Assembly (NCBI RefSeq): GCF_030814215.1
Contig: NZ_JAUSUT010000001.1
Location: forward strand, 6,324,001-6,388,000
Reading direction: 5' to 3'
Source: Amycolatopsis thermophila
GTDB taxonomy: Bacteria; Actinomycetota; Actinomycetes; Mycobacteriales; Pseudonocardiaceae
DNA length: 64,000 bases
Under the pieces are notes generated by a model. The model did not search any database. It worked only from the letters and a program-made list of their open reading frames with translations, and had not been told where the DNA came from. This document shows, piece after piece, positions 26,543-35,339 of this stretch. How positions within the stretch are numbered: the stretch's first letter is position 1; every line of letters starts with the position of its first letter. Both the position numbers and the translations under genes were made by a program.

Positions 26543-27397
26543 TCAGCAGCCGGAATAGCGGTGGGCGGGCAGCCCGCGCACGCCGGGCCGCAGGCGGAAC
26601 AGGGCCCCGGCCTCGGGCTGCGTGCCCTCCTCGAGCCCGTGCCGGGAGGTCGTCACGTACAGCTCGGCCAGGTCCGGCCCGCCGAAGGTGCACGCCGTGA
26701 CCTGGGTGGCCGGGAACTCCGCGCGGGCCACCTGCTCCCCCTGCGGGGTGTAGCAGTGCACCGCGCCACCGCCCCACAGCGCGACCCACAGGTTGCCCTC
26801 CGCGTCGACGGTGAGACCGTCGGGGGAACCCAGCTCGGCGGGGATGGTGACGGCGGGACGACGGTCGGTGAGCCCGGCCGAGGCGGTGTAGTCGAACGCG
26901 TCGATGCGGCCGGTGGGGGTGTCGATGTAGTACGCCGTTCCGCCGTCCGGACTCCAGGCCAGGCCGTTGGAGATCGTGACACCGGTCAGCACCGTGGTGA
27001 CCGTGCCGTCCGGGTCGAGGCGGTACAGGGCGGCCGCGCCCGGCCTCTCGTCGTAGGCCATCGAGCCGCAGTAGAAGCGGCCGTCGGGGTCGCACCCGCC
27101 GTCGTTCATCCGGACGCCGGGGTCGGTCCACACCTCCCCCAGTGGCCGGACGTCGGTCAGGGCGGTGTCGGCGACGGCGAACCCGCGCTCGACGGCCAGC
27201 ACCACGCCACCGTTCTCGCCGGGCCGCAGGGCCGCCGCGACCGTGCCGACGTGGTGGCGGCGCACCTCGCCGCCGTCGAGTTCGAGCACGTCCCCGGCGA
27301 GCATGTCGACCCAGCGCACACCGGGCCACTCCGGCGCCCACACCGGCCCCTCGCCGTGCTCCGCCACCGGGGCGGTGATCTGGTCCACATCAGACAT
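26543..27397 (-). CDS. SMP-30/gluconolactonase/LRE family protein
   Basis: 284-aa six-bladed propeller with the metal ligands of the family: Glu in 'EHGEGPVWA' (about 15), Asn in 'TISNGLAWSPDG' and Asp in 'GSPDGLTVDAEG'. SMP-30 enzymes hydrolyse sugar lactones to aldonic acids in non-phosphorylative sugar catabolism. ATG 27397 follows an AGGAG site and is 5 bp after the GntR gene, so the two form one transcript. The sugar importer lies divergently upstream. Together they point to uptake and oxidation of a pentose or hexose through its lactone. Confidence 0.9.
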   Translation of the reverse strand: MSDVDQITAPVAEHGEGPVWAPEWPGVRWVDMLAGDVLELDGGEVRRHHVGTVAAALRPGENGGVVLAVERGFAVADTALTDVRPLGEVWTDPGVRMNDGGCDPDGRFYCGSMAYDERPGAAALYRLDPDGTVTTVLTGVTISNGLAWSPDGGTAYYIDTPTGRIDAFDYTASAGLTDRRPAVTIPAELGSPDGLTVDAEGNLWVALWGGGAVHCYTPQGEQVARAEFPATQVTACTFGGPDLAELYVTTSRHGLEEGTQPEAGALFRLRPGVRGLPAHRYSGC

Positions 27398-27402
27398 CGC
27401 GG

Positions 27403-28134
27403 CTACTCCTCGGTCATCCGGTGCACCGCTTCGGTCGTGGTCTCGATGAGCCGCCGCATCGCGCGCGAGGCGGCGGTCGGGCGGCGGGCCCGGACGGCGA
27501 CGAGCACCGCCTGGTGCAGCGGCAGTGTCGCGGCCACCCCGCCCGGCGCGTGCGAGCTGGCCGCCAGGCCGTGGTGCAGGCTCGCCTCCAGCAGACGGCC
27601 CAGCTGCTCGATGAGCTGGTTGCCGCTGGCGCGCAGCAGGGTCAGGTGGAACGCCAGGTCGGCCTCGACGAAGGCGGCGACGTCGGCGTCGACCCGCCCG
27701 GCCTCCTCCGCCATGCGGGCGCACGCGCTCTCCAGCACCGCCAGCTGCTCCTCGGTCGCCCGCTCGGCGGCCAGCTGCGCGGCGCCGGGCTCGACCATGA
27801 GCCGCAGTTCGAGCAGGTCGCCGAGGAAGGCCGCGTCGGAGAGCTGCCCGTGCCAGCTGATCACCTCGCGGTCCATCAGGTTCCACTGCTCGCGCGGCAG
27901 CACCCGGGTGCCCAGCCGGGGCCGCGGCTCCACCAGCCCCTTGGCGGCGAGCGCCTTGACCGCCTCGCGGACCCCGCCGCGGCTGACGTTCAGCTGGGCC
28001 GCCAGGTCGGCCTCGTTGGGCAGCTGGCTACCGTGGGCGAGTTCGCCCGACACGATGCGCCGGCCCAGCCACTCGACCACCTGGCCGTGGAGGGTGCGGT
28101 GCCGCCCGAGTGGCCCGGCCTGACTCCTGCTCAC
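27403..28134 (-). CDS. FadR/GntR-family (FCD domain) transcriptional regulator
   Basis: 243 aa. The N-terminal winged HTH has 'ELAHGSQLPNEADLAAQLNV' and 'SRGGVREAVKALAAKGLVE'; the all-helical FCD ligand domain starts near residue 95 with acidic and His metal-site candidates ('EADLAFHLTLLRASGN'). FCD regulators sense sugar acids and other organic acids. GTG 28134 is preceded by GAGGA. Palindromic sites in the divergent promoter region fit autoregulation and control of the sugar transporter and lactonase. Confidence 0.92.
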   Translation of the reverse strand: MSRSQAGPLGRHRTLHGQVVEWLGRRIVSGELAHGSQLPNEADLAAQLNVSRGGVREAVKALAAKGLVEPRPRLGTRVLPREQWNLMDREVISWHGQLSDAAFLGDLLELRLMVEPGAAQLAAERATEEQLAVLESACARMAEEAGRVDADVAAFVEADLAFHLTLLRASGNQLIEQLGRLLEASLHHGLAASSHAPGGVAATLPLHQAVLVAVRARRPTAASRAMRRLIETTTEAVHRMTEE

Positions 28135-28147
28135 GGAGTAATCCTCA

Positions 28148-28222
28148 AATCATTGATCCATAAAGTCAATGGACACATCGCCCGACAGGGGTTGACTGTA
28201 TCGACGAATCATCCAATGATTC
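28148..28222. promoter_or_regulatory. Divergent promoter region with GntR operator palindromes
   Basis: An AT-rich island in a GC-rich genome. GAATCATCCAATGATTC (28206-28222) is a perfect 7-bp inverted repeat with a 3-bp spacer, and CATTGA...TCAATG (28151-28171) is a second inverted repeat. On the plus strand TTGACT (28192-28197) followed 17 bp later by AATGAT (28215-28220) makes a -35/-10 pair for the importer genes. The right palindrome covers that -10, so bound repressor would block it. Confidence 0.7.
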
Positions 28223-28278
28223 ACGCACGCTCCGCTGTTCGAACCCGGCTCCCCGACGACGTGGATGGGTGGTCCCCC

Positions 28279-29385
28279 ATGAGCGACGACGACCAGATCA
28301 GCCTCCCCTCCCGGCGCAGGGCCCTGAAATACTTCGGGGCCGGCGGCGGCGCGGTGGCCGCCTCCGCCCTGCTCGCCGCGTGCCAGGGGGTCCGCGACGA
28401 ACCCGGATCGGGCCCGGCCGGCGGCGCGTTCGGCAGCACACCCGCCTGGCGGTTCGTGTTCGTCAACCACGTGACCACCAACTCGTTCTTCGTGCCGACC
28501 CGCACCGGCCTCGCGGACGCGGCGAAAATGGTCGGGATCCCGGAACCACAGTGGACCGGCTCCGCCGAGGGCAACGTCTCGGAGATGGCCAACGCGTTCT
28601 CCACCGCGGTCAACGGCGGAGCCGACGGCATCGCCGTCGCCCTGACCGACGACAACGCGTTCGTGGAACCGACCAAACGGGCGTTCGCCAAGGGCATCCC
28701 GGTGATCGCCTACAACGCCACCGCCGCCGGCAACCACCCGCTCACCTACGTCGGCCAGGACCTCTACCAGTCCGGTTTCCTGATGGGCCGGCGGATCGCG
28801 CGGGACGTCGCTGACGGCCTCATCCTCGTCGGGATCTCCCAGCCGGGCGGCAACAACGTGCAGCCGCGCCTGGACGGCATCACCGACGCGCTCAAACAGG
28901 CCGCGCCGGGCGTGACCGTGCTGCCCGTCAACACCGGCGCCGAGCAGGCCGCCGAGCTCAACGCCATCGCCGCCGCCTACGACGGGCACACCGACGCCAA
29001 GGGCGTCTACGCCGTCGACGCCGGCAGCACCGCCTCGATCGCGCAGCTGCTGACCACCCGCGGCCTGCAGGGCAAGGTGCACGCCGGCGGGTACGACACC
29101 CTCACCGACACCCTCAAGGGCGTGCAGTCCGGCGCGCTGGACTTCACCATCGACCAGTCCGCCTACCTGCAGGGTTTCCTGTCGGTGCTCTACCTCTACC
29201 TGTACCGGGTGTCCGGCACCCTGGTCACCCCGCCGTTCACCGACACCGGGCTGACGTTCGTCACCAAGGACAACGTGGGGCCCTACCTGACCGCGGACAG
29301 CAAGTTCGAGGGCGGCCGCAAGACCGAACCGGTGCCGATGCCGTCGTCGATCCCGCTGCCGGCGCCGTCCGGGACACCCCGGTAG
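28279..29385 (+). CDS. Sugar ABC transporter substrate-binding lipoprotein
   Basis: 368 aa from ATG 28279; an in-frame GTG at 28261 is a weaker alternative. The leader has a twin-arginine-like run 'SRRRALKYFG' and a lipobox LLAAC (Cys35), so it is a lipoprotein possibly exported by Tat. The mature part is a two-lobe Peripla_BP_4 (ribose/galactose-type) domain: 'GADGIAVALTDDN', 'AFAKGIPVIAYNAT' and 'GVYAVDAGSTASIAQLLTTR'. It delivers a monosaccharide or sugar-like ligand to the permease encoded next. The stop is 6 bp before the permease start. Confidence 0.93.
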   Translation: MSDDDQISLPSRRRALKYFGAGGGAVAASALLAACQGVRDEPGSGPAGGAFGSTPAWRFVFVNHVTTNSFFVPTRTGLADAAKMVGIPEPQWTGSAEGNVSEMANAFSTAVNGGADGIAVALTDDNAFVEPTKRAFAKGIPVIAYNATAAGNHPLTYVGQDLYQSGFLMGRRIARDVADGLILVGISQPGGNNVQPRLDGITDALKQAAPGVTVLPVNTGAEQAAELNAIAAAYDGHTDAKGVYAVDAGSTASIAQLLTTRGLQGKVHAGGYDTLTDTLKGVQSGALDFTIDQSAYLQGFLSVLYLYLYRVSGTLVTPPFTDTGLTFVTKDNVGPYLTADSKFEGGRKTEPVPMPSSIPLPAPSGTPR

Positions 29386-29391
29386 GCGACG

Positions 29392-30414
29392 ATGACGAAA
29401 GCGCTTCCCGACCGCCTCACAGCGCCGCCCCGGGCCCGGACGGGCGGTGGGTTCCTGCCCGGACTCATCCGCGTCAAGGAACTGAGCATCCTGCTGGTCA
29501 CGATCGCCGCGGCGGTCTACTTCGGACTCACCAGCGGCCCGGGGTTCACCACGACGGACAACTACCACACGATCGCGCAGTACGTGGCGCCGTGGGCGAT
29601 CGTCGCCGCGGGCGAGGTGATGGTGCTGATCTGCGGGCAGATCGACCTGTCCGCCGGGTTCGTCTTCACGCTGTCGCCGTTCGTGCTGGTGCTGTTCCAC
29701 AACAACGGGTTCCCGCTGCTGCTCGCGGTGATCGGCGCGGTCGTCGTCAGCGGCCTGATCGGGATGGTCAACGGGCTGATCCACACCGTCTTCGGCCTGT
29801 CGTCGTTCATCACGACGCTGGGCATGGCGTTCCTGCTGTGGGGGCTGTCGCTGGTCATCTCCGGCGGCTCCCCGGTGAGCGCGCCGTCCGGCGGGTGGGT
29901 GATGTCCGTCTTCGGCGGCTGGGGCTGGTCGGAGTTCCTCTGGGCGGTCGCGATCGTGGTGGTGATGCAGGTGGTGCTGTCCACCACGCGGTTCGGCATC
30001 GCCACCCAGGCCACCGGCGGCAACCCCGTCGGGGCGGCCGAATCCGGCATCCGCACCAACCGGATCAAGGTCGTCAACTTCGCGGTGCTCGGCGCGCTCG
30101 CCGGGCTCGCCGGCATCCTGCAGGGCACCCGGGTGGGCTCCTACGACCCGACCAACGGCGGGTTCAACACCATGTTCTACGCCGTCGCCGCCGCCGTGAT
30201 CGGTGGCACCGCCCTGCTGGGCGGATCCGGCACGGTCGTCGGAGCGTTCCTCGGCGCGCTGCTGCTCGGGCTGGTCTACGACGGGTTCAACCTCACCGGC
30301 GTCAGCGCCAACGCGTTCTACCTGGTGCTCGGCGTGGCGATCCTGGTGGCCGCGCTGCTCAACGTGTACGTGACCGTGATGCGCAAGCGGCTCGGCTCGA
30401 GGGGGCGGTCGTGA
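29392..30414 (+). CDS. Sugar ABC transporter permease (RbsC/FrcC type)
   Basis: 340-aa polytopic protein with about 9-10 helices and the BPD_transp_2 signature regions: 'WAIVAAGEVMVLICGQIDLS', 'IHTVFGLSSFITTLGMAFLL' and 'AVIGGTALLGGSGTVVGAFL'. It forms the membrane channel for the substrate bound by the lipoprotein upstream. The 3' end overlaps the ATPase start (GTGA), so translation is coupled. Confidence 0.94.
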   Translation: MTKALPDRLTAPPRARTGGGFLPGLIRVKELSILLVTIAAAVYFGLTSGPGFTTTDNYHTIAQYVAPWAIVAAGEVMVLICGQIDLSAGFVFTLSPFVLVLFHNNGFPLLLAVIGAVVVSGLIGMVNGLIHTVFGLSSFITTLGMAFLLWGLSLVISGGSPVSAPSGGWVMSVFGGWGWSEFLWAVAIVVVMQVVLSTTRFGIATQATGGNPVGAAESGIRTNRIKVVNFAVLGALAGLAGILQGTRVGSYDPTNGGFNTMFYAVAAAVIGGTALLGGSGTVVGAFLGALLLGLVYDGFNLTGVSANAFYLVLGVAILVAALLNVYVTVMRKRLGSRGRS

Positions 30415-31160
30415 ACGAGGTGATGCGCGCCGAGCACCTCGGCAAGCGGTTCGGACCGGTGCGCGCGCTCCGGGACGTCTCGCTGCACGTGTCCGCGGGC
30501 GAGATCCTCGGCCTGATCGGGGACAACGGCGCGGGCAAGTCCACGCTGATCAAGATCCTGACCGGGTTCCACCAGCCCGATTCGGGCCGTCTGCTGTTCG
30601 AGGGCCGGCCCGTGCAGCTCAAATCGGTGACGCACGCCCGGTCGCTGGGGATCGAGACGGTCTTCCAGGACCTGGCGATGGTGAACGACCTGCCGGTGTA
30701 CCTGAACCTGCACCTGAACAAGGAGCTGGTGCACCGGCCGCTGCCGTTTCTGAAACGACGGGAGATGAAGCGGCGCGCGCGGGAGGCCCTGGACGAGATC
30801 GGCATCGACATCCCGTCGGTCACGGCCGAGGTCGGGCAGCTCTCCGGCGGCCAGCGCCAGGCGATCGCGGTGGCCCGCTCGGTGTTCACCCGCAACACCA
30901 AGCTGTTGCTGCTCGACGAGCCGCTGGCCGCGATGGGCGCCAAGGAGGGCGCGCTGATCCTGCGCCTGCTCGCCCAGCTCAAGCAGCGCGGCGATCTGGC
31001 GATCATCCTGATCGCGCACAACTACAGCCAGGTCGTGGACGTGTGCGACCGGGTGAACCTGCTCCAGCACGGTGAGATCACGTTCGACAAGCCGTCCCGG
31101 GACACCTCCGTGGCCGAGCTCCTCGAGCTCGTCCACGCCGAGTACCGGCTCGAGCACTGA
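30411..31160 (+). CDS. Sugar ABC transporter ATPase (single domain, FrcA type)
   Basis: 249 aa. Walker A 'GDNGAGKSTLI', signature 'QLSGGQRQAIAVA', Walker B 'KLLLLDEPLAAMG', and an H-loop His in 'ILIAHNYSQ'. It has one nucleotide-binding domain, as in fructose/trehalose FrcA-type systems, rather than the duplicated RbsA/XylG form, so the importer would use a homodimer. The substitution of the usual 'TAALG' after Walker B by 'LAAMG' is noted. It ends the three-gene importer operon. Confidence 0.93.
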   Translation: MNEVMRAEHLGKRFGPVRALRDVSLHVSAGEILGLIGDNGAGKSTLIKILTGFHQPDSGRLLFEGRPVQLKSVTHARSLGIETVFQDLAMVNDLPVYLNLHLNKELVHRPLPFLKRREMKRRAREALDEIGIDIPSVTAEVGQLSGGQRQAIAVARSVFTRNTKLLLLDEPLAAMGAKEGALILRLLAQLKQRGDLAIILIAHNYSQVVDVCDRVNLLQHGEITFDKPSRDTSVAELLELVHAEYRLEH

Positions 31161-31209
31161 CCGGGCCGGCGGCAGCGTCGGTGCCGGGCATCCCGCTGGG
31201 GGTCGGGAC

Positions 31210-31413
31210 ATGGATGCGAACCGGCGCCGCATCCCGGACCTGGCGTTCGAGGTCGTCGGGGTCTACACCGGAGCGGGCACGCTCGTCATCAACTACCGCA
31301 ACCAGAAGGGCGGCCTGGTCAACGAGGTGCTGCACTTCGACGGCGACCTGGTGCGCGAGGGCCACGGTACCTACCTCGGCGAGGACGCCGACCCGGCCGG
31401 CGCTACCGGGTGA
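31210..31413 (+). pseudogene. SnoaL-like (NTF2-fold) C-terminal fragment
   Basis: The 67-residue frame from ATG 31210 reads 'IPDLAFEVVGVYTGAGTLV', 'INYRNQKGGLVNEVLHFDG' and 'REGHGTYLG', which resembles the last half of small SnoaL-like/NTF2-fold proteins (about 120-130 aa). The N-terminal half is absent: the sequence upstream of the ATG does not continue the fold. It is probably a remnant, although a short expressed protein cannot be excluded. Confidence 0.5.
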
Positions 31414-31495
31414 GCCGCGAGACCATCCACTTCACCCCGCCCGCGGCCGTCCGGAGGTGACCGTGGCCGCGGTGGCGCCGCGCTAGCCTGCGAGC

Positions 31496-32124
31496 ATGGA
31501 TCTGACCGGGGTGACCGGAATGTCGACCGAAGACGAGCTGCGGGAGCTGATCGGCCATCCGCTGCCGAACGCGGTGCGCAAGCAGCGGGCGGCTCTGCAC
31601 GAGCTGGACCGGCAGTGGCCGGCGTGCTCACCGTTCTGCCTCATCGCCACCTCCGACCCACACGGCCGCTGCGACGTCTCCCCAAGGGCGACCCCGCCGG
31701 GTTCACACTCGTGCTCGACGACCGGACGATCGTGGTGCCGGAGCGGCCGGGCAACCGCCGCGCCGACGGGTTCCGCAACATCCTCGCCAACCCCCACGTA
31801 GGGCTGCTGTACTTCATCCCCGGCCGCGGGGACACGCTGCGGATCAACGGCCGCGCCCGTCTGCTGAGGGACGCGCCGTTCTTCGACCGGATGGTCGTGC
31901 GGGGCCACCGGCCACGTCTGGCGATCCCGGTGGAGATCGAGGAGGTGTTCCACCACTGCTCGAAGGCGTTCCTGCGCTCGAAGCTGTGGGACCCCGCGAC
32001 GTGGGCGCCGGAGGAGATGGCGCCGCGCGCGTTGATCGCGCGGACGCTGGAACGCCCGGACGACTCGCTGGAGGAGCTGGAGCGCTACTACGGCCCGGAG
32101 TACGCGAACAAGCTCTACGCCTGA
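31496..32124 (+). pseudogene. MSMEG_1061-type FMN-dependent PPOX flavoprotein, single frameshift
   Basis: From ATG 31496 the product reads like an intact N-terminus ('FCLIATSDPHGRCDVSP'). At the C-run 31680-31683 the frame changes, and the rest continues perfectly in another frame as 'KGDPAGFTLVLDDRTIVVPE', 'NPHVGLLYFIPGRGDTLRIN' and a C-terminal 'YYGPEYANKLYA'. One extra C would restore a protein of about 209 aa. The lesion in a short homopolymer may be a sequencing error; if real, the gene is dead. The family is a flavin-binding split-barrel enzyme, substrate unknown. Confidence 0.75.
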
Positions 32125-32239
32125 CCCAGCGCGGGTGATGCCGGGAGCCCCCGACGCCGTGGGACGGTCCTCCGCGGCGCGGCGCGTGCAGCCGGGACGC
32201 GCCCGGCCCGGCGCCCGCCCTCGACACCCGGGACGCGAA

Positions 32240-32280
32240 ACGGCCCGTGATGCCCCCTCATCGATGACACCACGGGCCGT
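32240..32280. terminator. Bidirectional terminator hairpin
   Basis: ACGGCCCGTG (32240-32249) pairs with CACGGGCCGT (32271-32280), leaving a 21-nt loop. It lies between the flavoprotein gene (+) and the minus-strand stress operon, whose last gene ends at 32290. Confidence 0.65.
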
Positions 32281-32289
32281 CCGCCGCTT

Positions 32290-32466
32290 CTACTGGCCCT
32301 CGGGGCGTTCGCCGGCGAAGGGGACGTCCGGGTCGTCGTCCGCGGGGGGCTCCGGGTCACGCCACTCCTCGGCGCGGCTGGAGCGGTTGCCCTGCAACGT
32401 GCCGCGCAACTCGGCCTTCATGGCGTCGTCCTCGCGCGGGCTGTGCTTCTCGCTGCCGCGTTCCAT
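32290..32466 (-). CDS. Small acidic hydrophilic protein, stress-operon member
   Basis: A 58-aa frame from ATG 32466, directly abutting the DUF3140 stop. It is rich in charged residues and Pro: 'ERGSEKHSPREDDAMKAEL', 'EEWRDPEPPADDDPDVPF'. I recall short actinobacterial proteins of this style (ERGS-K-HSPR-DDAMK start) but no function. The position at the end of a four-gene operon, immediately before a terminator, supports it being a gene. Confidence 0.65.
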   Translation of the reverse strand: MERGSEKHSPREDDAMKAELRGTLQGNRSSRAEEWRDPEPPADDDPDVPFAGERPEGQ

Positions 32467-32808
32467 CTACCTGACCCCCTTCAGCGGGTCGTGCCCGATC
32501 GTCATCAGCCGGTGCCGCCAGTTCTCCTGCCCCGCGGTCGGTTCGAGGTCGTCCCGCCGCTCGGCGTGGACCTTGTCGACCACCTTGCGCATCACGCGCT
32601 CGTCGTCCGCGGTGAGGTCGGTGCGGCGTTTGCCGAGGATCTCCAGGACGTGCTGACCGGTCCGCGTGCCCGCCTGGTCCGGCAGCTGTTCGCTGTCGGT
32701 GCCCGCGGACCGCACCCGCAGCCACTCCGCCAGCTCCCGCGAGGTCATGTTCACCACGCGGTGGAACTCGTCCCACAATGCTTCGTCCACATGCGACTGT
32801 GTCGCCAT
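32467..32808 (-). CDS. DUF3140 family protein
   Basis: 113 aa. The start 'VDEALWDEFHRVVNMTSREL' and 'EWLRVRSAG' helices followed by a charged region and 'ENWRHRLMTIGHDPLK' match DUF3140 (DNA-binding-like small proteins in actinobacteria, function unknown). ATG 32808 is preceded by GGAGGTGACACG, where the TGA of the DUF3618 gene overlaps the ribosome site, so translation is coupled. Confidence 0.8.
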   Translation of the reverse strand: MATQSHVDEALWDEFHRVVNMTSRELAEWLRVRSAGTDSEQLPDQAGTRTGQHVLEILGKRRTDLTADDERVMRKVVDKVHAERRDDLEPTAGQENWRHRLMTIGHDPLKGVR

Positions 32809-32812
32809 CGTG

Positions 32813-33031
32813 TCACCTCCGGGCGGTCAGCATTCGCACGATGACGAAGATCAGCGCCAGGACTCCGACCCCGGCGCCGGTGCCGATCGCGATCCGTTGT
32901 GTCGTGTGCGCGGTCTCCCGGACCTTCCCGGCCAGCGCCTCGGCGGTTTCGCCCAGCTCCTGGCGGGTCAGTTCGAGGTCCAGCCGCGCCTGTTCGGCGT
33001 CGTGCGGGAAGGTGTCCTTCTTCGTCGTCAT
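32813..33031 (-). CDS. DUF3618 family small membrane protein
   Basis: 72 aa. 'RLDLELTRQELGETAEALAG' and 'KVRETAH' form the conserved amphipathic N-terminal region of DUF3618, followed by one membrane helix ('AGVGVLALIFVIVRML'). It occurs with holin-X in many actinobacteria and is thought to belong to envelope stress modules. Its start overlaps the holin-like gene stop (ATGA). Confidence 0.85.
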   Translation of the reverse strand: MTTKKDTFPHDAEQARLDLELTRQELGETAEALAGKVRETAHTTQRIAIGTGAGVGVLALIFVIVRMLTARR

Positions 33032-33447
33032 CGCCGCAGCCCCTCCCGCACCGCGGCCACGTCCTTGGGCAGCCCGGCCGCCGCCTCCTCGGGCACCGGC
33101 GGCACCGCGCCCGTCAGCTGCTTCTTGCCGATCAGCCCGGCCAGGCCACCGACCAGCAGCAGCGCGCCGCCGATGATCAGGGCCGAGGCCCACGCGGGCA
33201 GCACCAGGGCCAGCGCGAGCACAGCGGCGGCGACCAGCGTCGCCCCGCCGAACAGCGCGAGCACACCCGCCGCACCGGCCAGGCCCGCACCGGTGCCGGC
33301 GTGCTTGCCCTTGGCCCGCAGTTCTTCCGTCGCCAGCCGCAGCTCGTCCCGGACCAGCCGCTGCACCTGCTGGGACATGTCCTGGACGAGCTGCGCGATC
33401 GAGCGGTCCTCGACCGCGGTGGATCCGCGGCCCGTTGCCTCACTCAT
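33028..33447 (-). CDS. Actinobacterial holin-X-like (phage holin superfamily III type) membrane protein
   Basis: 139 aa. The cytoplasmic N-terminal half has 'SIAQLVQDMSQQVQRLVRDE' and 'LRLATEELRAKGKHAG', followed by two adjacent hydrophobic helices separated by 'PAWAS', the layout of Act-Holin/holin-X proteins. No prophage genes are nearby, so it is a host membrane protein rather than a lysis protein. A GGGTAG box lies 30-40 bp upstream with only a GATT at the -35 place (GATT-N16-GGGTAG), a weak stress-sigma match. Confidence 0.82.
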   Translation of the reverse strand: MSEATGRGSTAVEDRSIAQLVQDMSQQVQRLVRDELRLATEELRAKGKHAGTGAGLAGAAGVLALFGGATLVAAAVLALALVLPAWASALIIGGALLLVGGLAGLIGKKQLTGAVPPVPEEAAAGLPKDVAAVREGLRR

Positions 33448-33500
33448 GCCTCGCCTCCCTTGAGGTAGCTCGCGAACCGGCTACCCCCGGGTGCCGGGCA

Positions 33501-35282
33501 CTAATCGTGGGCGGCGGGCGAGCCACCCTCGCTGATCCGCTCGGTGGCCGTCTCCGACGGTGTCTTGACCGCCTCCGAGTGCGGGATGGTCTTGCCGGTG
33601 AGCGTGATGTGCCCTTCCTCGTGCAACCGCTCGACCAGGTGCGGGTAGTGCAGTTCGAACGCGGGCCGCTCCGACCGCACCCGGGGCAGCTCCAGGAAGT
33701 TGTGCCGCGGCGGCGGGCAGGTGGTGGCCCACTCCAGCGAGTTGCCGAAGCCCCACGGATCGTCCACTTCGACCGGATCGCCGAACCGGTAGCTGCGCAC
33801 CACGTTGTAGATGAACGGCAGCATCGACGCACCGAGGATGAAGGCCCCGATCGTGGAGATCGTGTTCAGCACCGTGAACCCGTCGCTGGCCAGGTAGTCG
33901 GCGTAGCGGCGCGGCATGCCCATGTCGCCCAGCCAGTGCTGCACCAGGAACGTCGTGTGGAACCCGACGAACGTGGTCCAGAAGTGCAGCTTGCCGAGTC
34001 TCTCGTCGAGCATCCGCCCGGTCATCTTCGGGTACCAGAAGTACACGCCGGCGAAGGTCGCGAAGACGATGGTGCCGAACAGCACGTAGTGGAAGTGCGC
34101 CACCACGAAGTAGCTGTCGGTGATGTGGAAGTCCAGCGGCGGCGACGCGAGGATGACCCCGGTCAGGCCGCCGAGCAGGAACGTCACCAGGAACCCCATG
34201 GACCACAACATCGGCGTCTCGAAGGAGAGCCTGCCCTTCCACATCGTGCCGATCCAGTTGAAGAACTTGATCCCGGTCGGGACCGCGATGAGGAACGTCA
34301 TGAACGAGAAGAACGGCAGCAGCACCGCACCGGTGGCGAACATGTGGTGCGCCCACACCGCGAACGACAGCGCCGTGATGCCCATCGTCGCGAACACCAT
34401 CAGCCGGTACCCGAACAACGGTTTCCGGCTGAACACCGGGATGATCTCGGTGATGATCCCGAAGTAGGGCAACGCGACGATGTAGACCTCGGGATGGCCG
34501 AAGAACCAGAACATGTGCTGCCACAGGATCGCGCCGCCGTTGGCGGGGTCGAACACGTGCGCGCCGATGATCCGGTCGGCGGCCAGCCCGAACAGCGCCG
34601 CGGTCAGGATCGGGAACACCGCCAGCACCAGGACGCTGGTGAACAGGATGTTCCAGGTGAAGATCGGCATCCGCCACATCGTCATGCCCGGGCAGCGCAG
34701 GGTGACGATGGTGGTGAGCATGTTGACCCCGCCGAGGATCGTCCCGAGACCGGACACGATGAGCCCGAAGATCCACATGTTCCCGCCGATGCCCGGCGAG
34801 TGCATGGCGTTCGACAACGGCGCGTAGGCGGTCCAACCGAAGTCGGCGGCCCCGCCCGGGGTGAGGAACGAGGCGAGCACGATGGTCCCGCCGAACAGGA
34901 ACAGCCAGTAGGAGAAGGCGTTCAGGCGCGGGAACGCCACGTCCGGCGACCCGATCTGCAGCGGCAGGATCAGGTTGGCGAAGGCGAACACGTTCGGCGT
35001 CGCGTACAGCAGCAGCATGATCGTGCCGTGCATGGTGAACAGCTGGTTGTACTGCTCCTGCGACAGGAACTGCAGGCCCGGCTGCGCCAGCTCGCCGCGC
35101 ATCAGCAGCGCGAGCGCCCCGCCGATGACGAAGAACGCCAGCGAGGTGTACAGGTACATCAGGCCGATCAGCTTGTGATCGGTCGTCCTCGCCATCTTCA
35201 CGAGCAGGCTGCCCCGGCGGTGTCTGGCCGGCAGCTCGTACCGGTTTCCCAGGACGATGGGGCGTGCCTTCAGCTCCGTCAT
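33501..35282 (-). CDS. ctaD: Cytochrome c oxidase subunit I
   Basis: 593 aa, the catalytic heme-copper subunit of aa3-type terminal oxidase. Twelve membrane helices are present with the hallmark residues: low-spin heme His in '[15 protein letters not shown]', the CuB/Tyr pair in '[19 protein letters not shown]', the CuB 'WAHHMFATG' pair, and '[11 protein letters not shown]' for both hemes. ATG 35282 has a GGAGGG site; the open frame upstream is not coding-like. No ctaC/E/F genes are nearby, so this is a stand-alone copy inside a stress-type island, probably a paralogue of the main ctaD. Confidence 0.95.
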   Translation of the reverse strand: MTELKARPIVLGNRYELPARHRRGSLLVKMARTTDHKLIGLMYLYTSLAFFVIGGALALLMRGELAQPGLQFLSQEQYNQLFTMHGTIMLLLYATPNVFAFANLILPLQIGSPDVAFPRLNAFSYWLFLFGGTIVLASFLTPGGAADFGWTAYAPLSNAMHSPGIGGNMWIFGLIVSGLGTILGGVNMLTTIVTLRCPGMTMWRMPIFTWNILFTSVLVLAVFPILTAALFGLAADRIIGAHVFDPANGGAILWQHMFWFFGHPEVYIVALPYFGIITEIIPVFSRKPLFGYRLMVFATMGITALSFAVWAHHMFATGAVLLPFFSFMTFLIAVPTGIKFFNWIGTMWKGRLSFETPMLWSMGFLVTFLLGGLTGVILASPPLDFHITDSYFVVAHFHYVLFGTIVFATFAGVYFWYPKMTGRMLDERLGKLHFWTTFVGFHTTFLVQHWLGDMGMPRRYADYLASDGFTVLNTISTIGAFILGASMLPFIYNVVRSYRFGDPVEVDDPWGFGNSLEWATTCPPPRHNFLELPRVRSERPAFELHYPHLVERLHEEGHITLTGKTIPHSEAVKTPSETATERISEGGSPAAHD

Positions 35283-35339
35283 ACGGCCCTCCCGGTGCCG
35301 ACTGGACCAACCCAGGGTGCTCCCGATCACATCGGGGAA

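Noticed and set aside
33028..33447. Prophage remnant because of the holin-like protein
   Set aside because: No other phage genes are present, and the DUF3618/DUF3140 operon context is the usual chromosomal setting of holin-X in actinobacteria.
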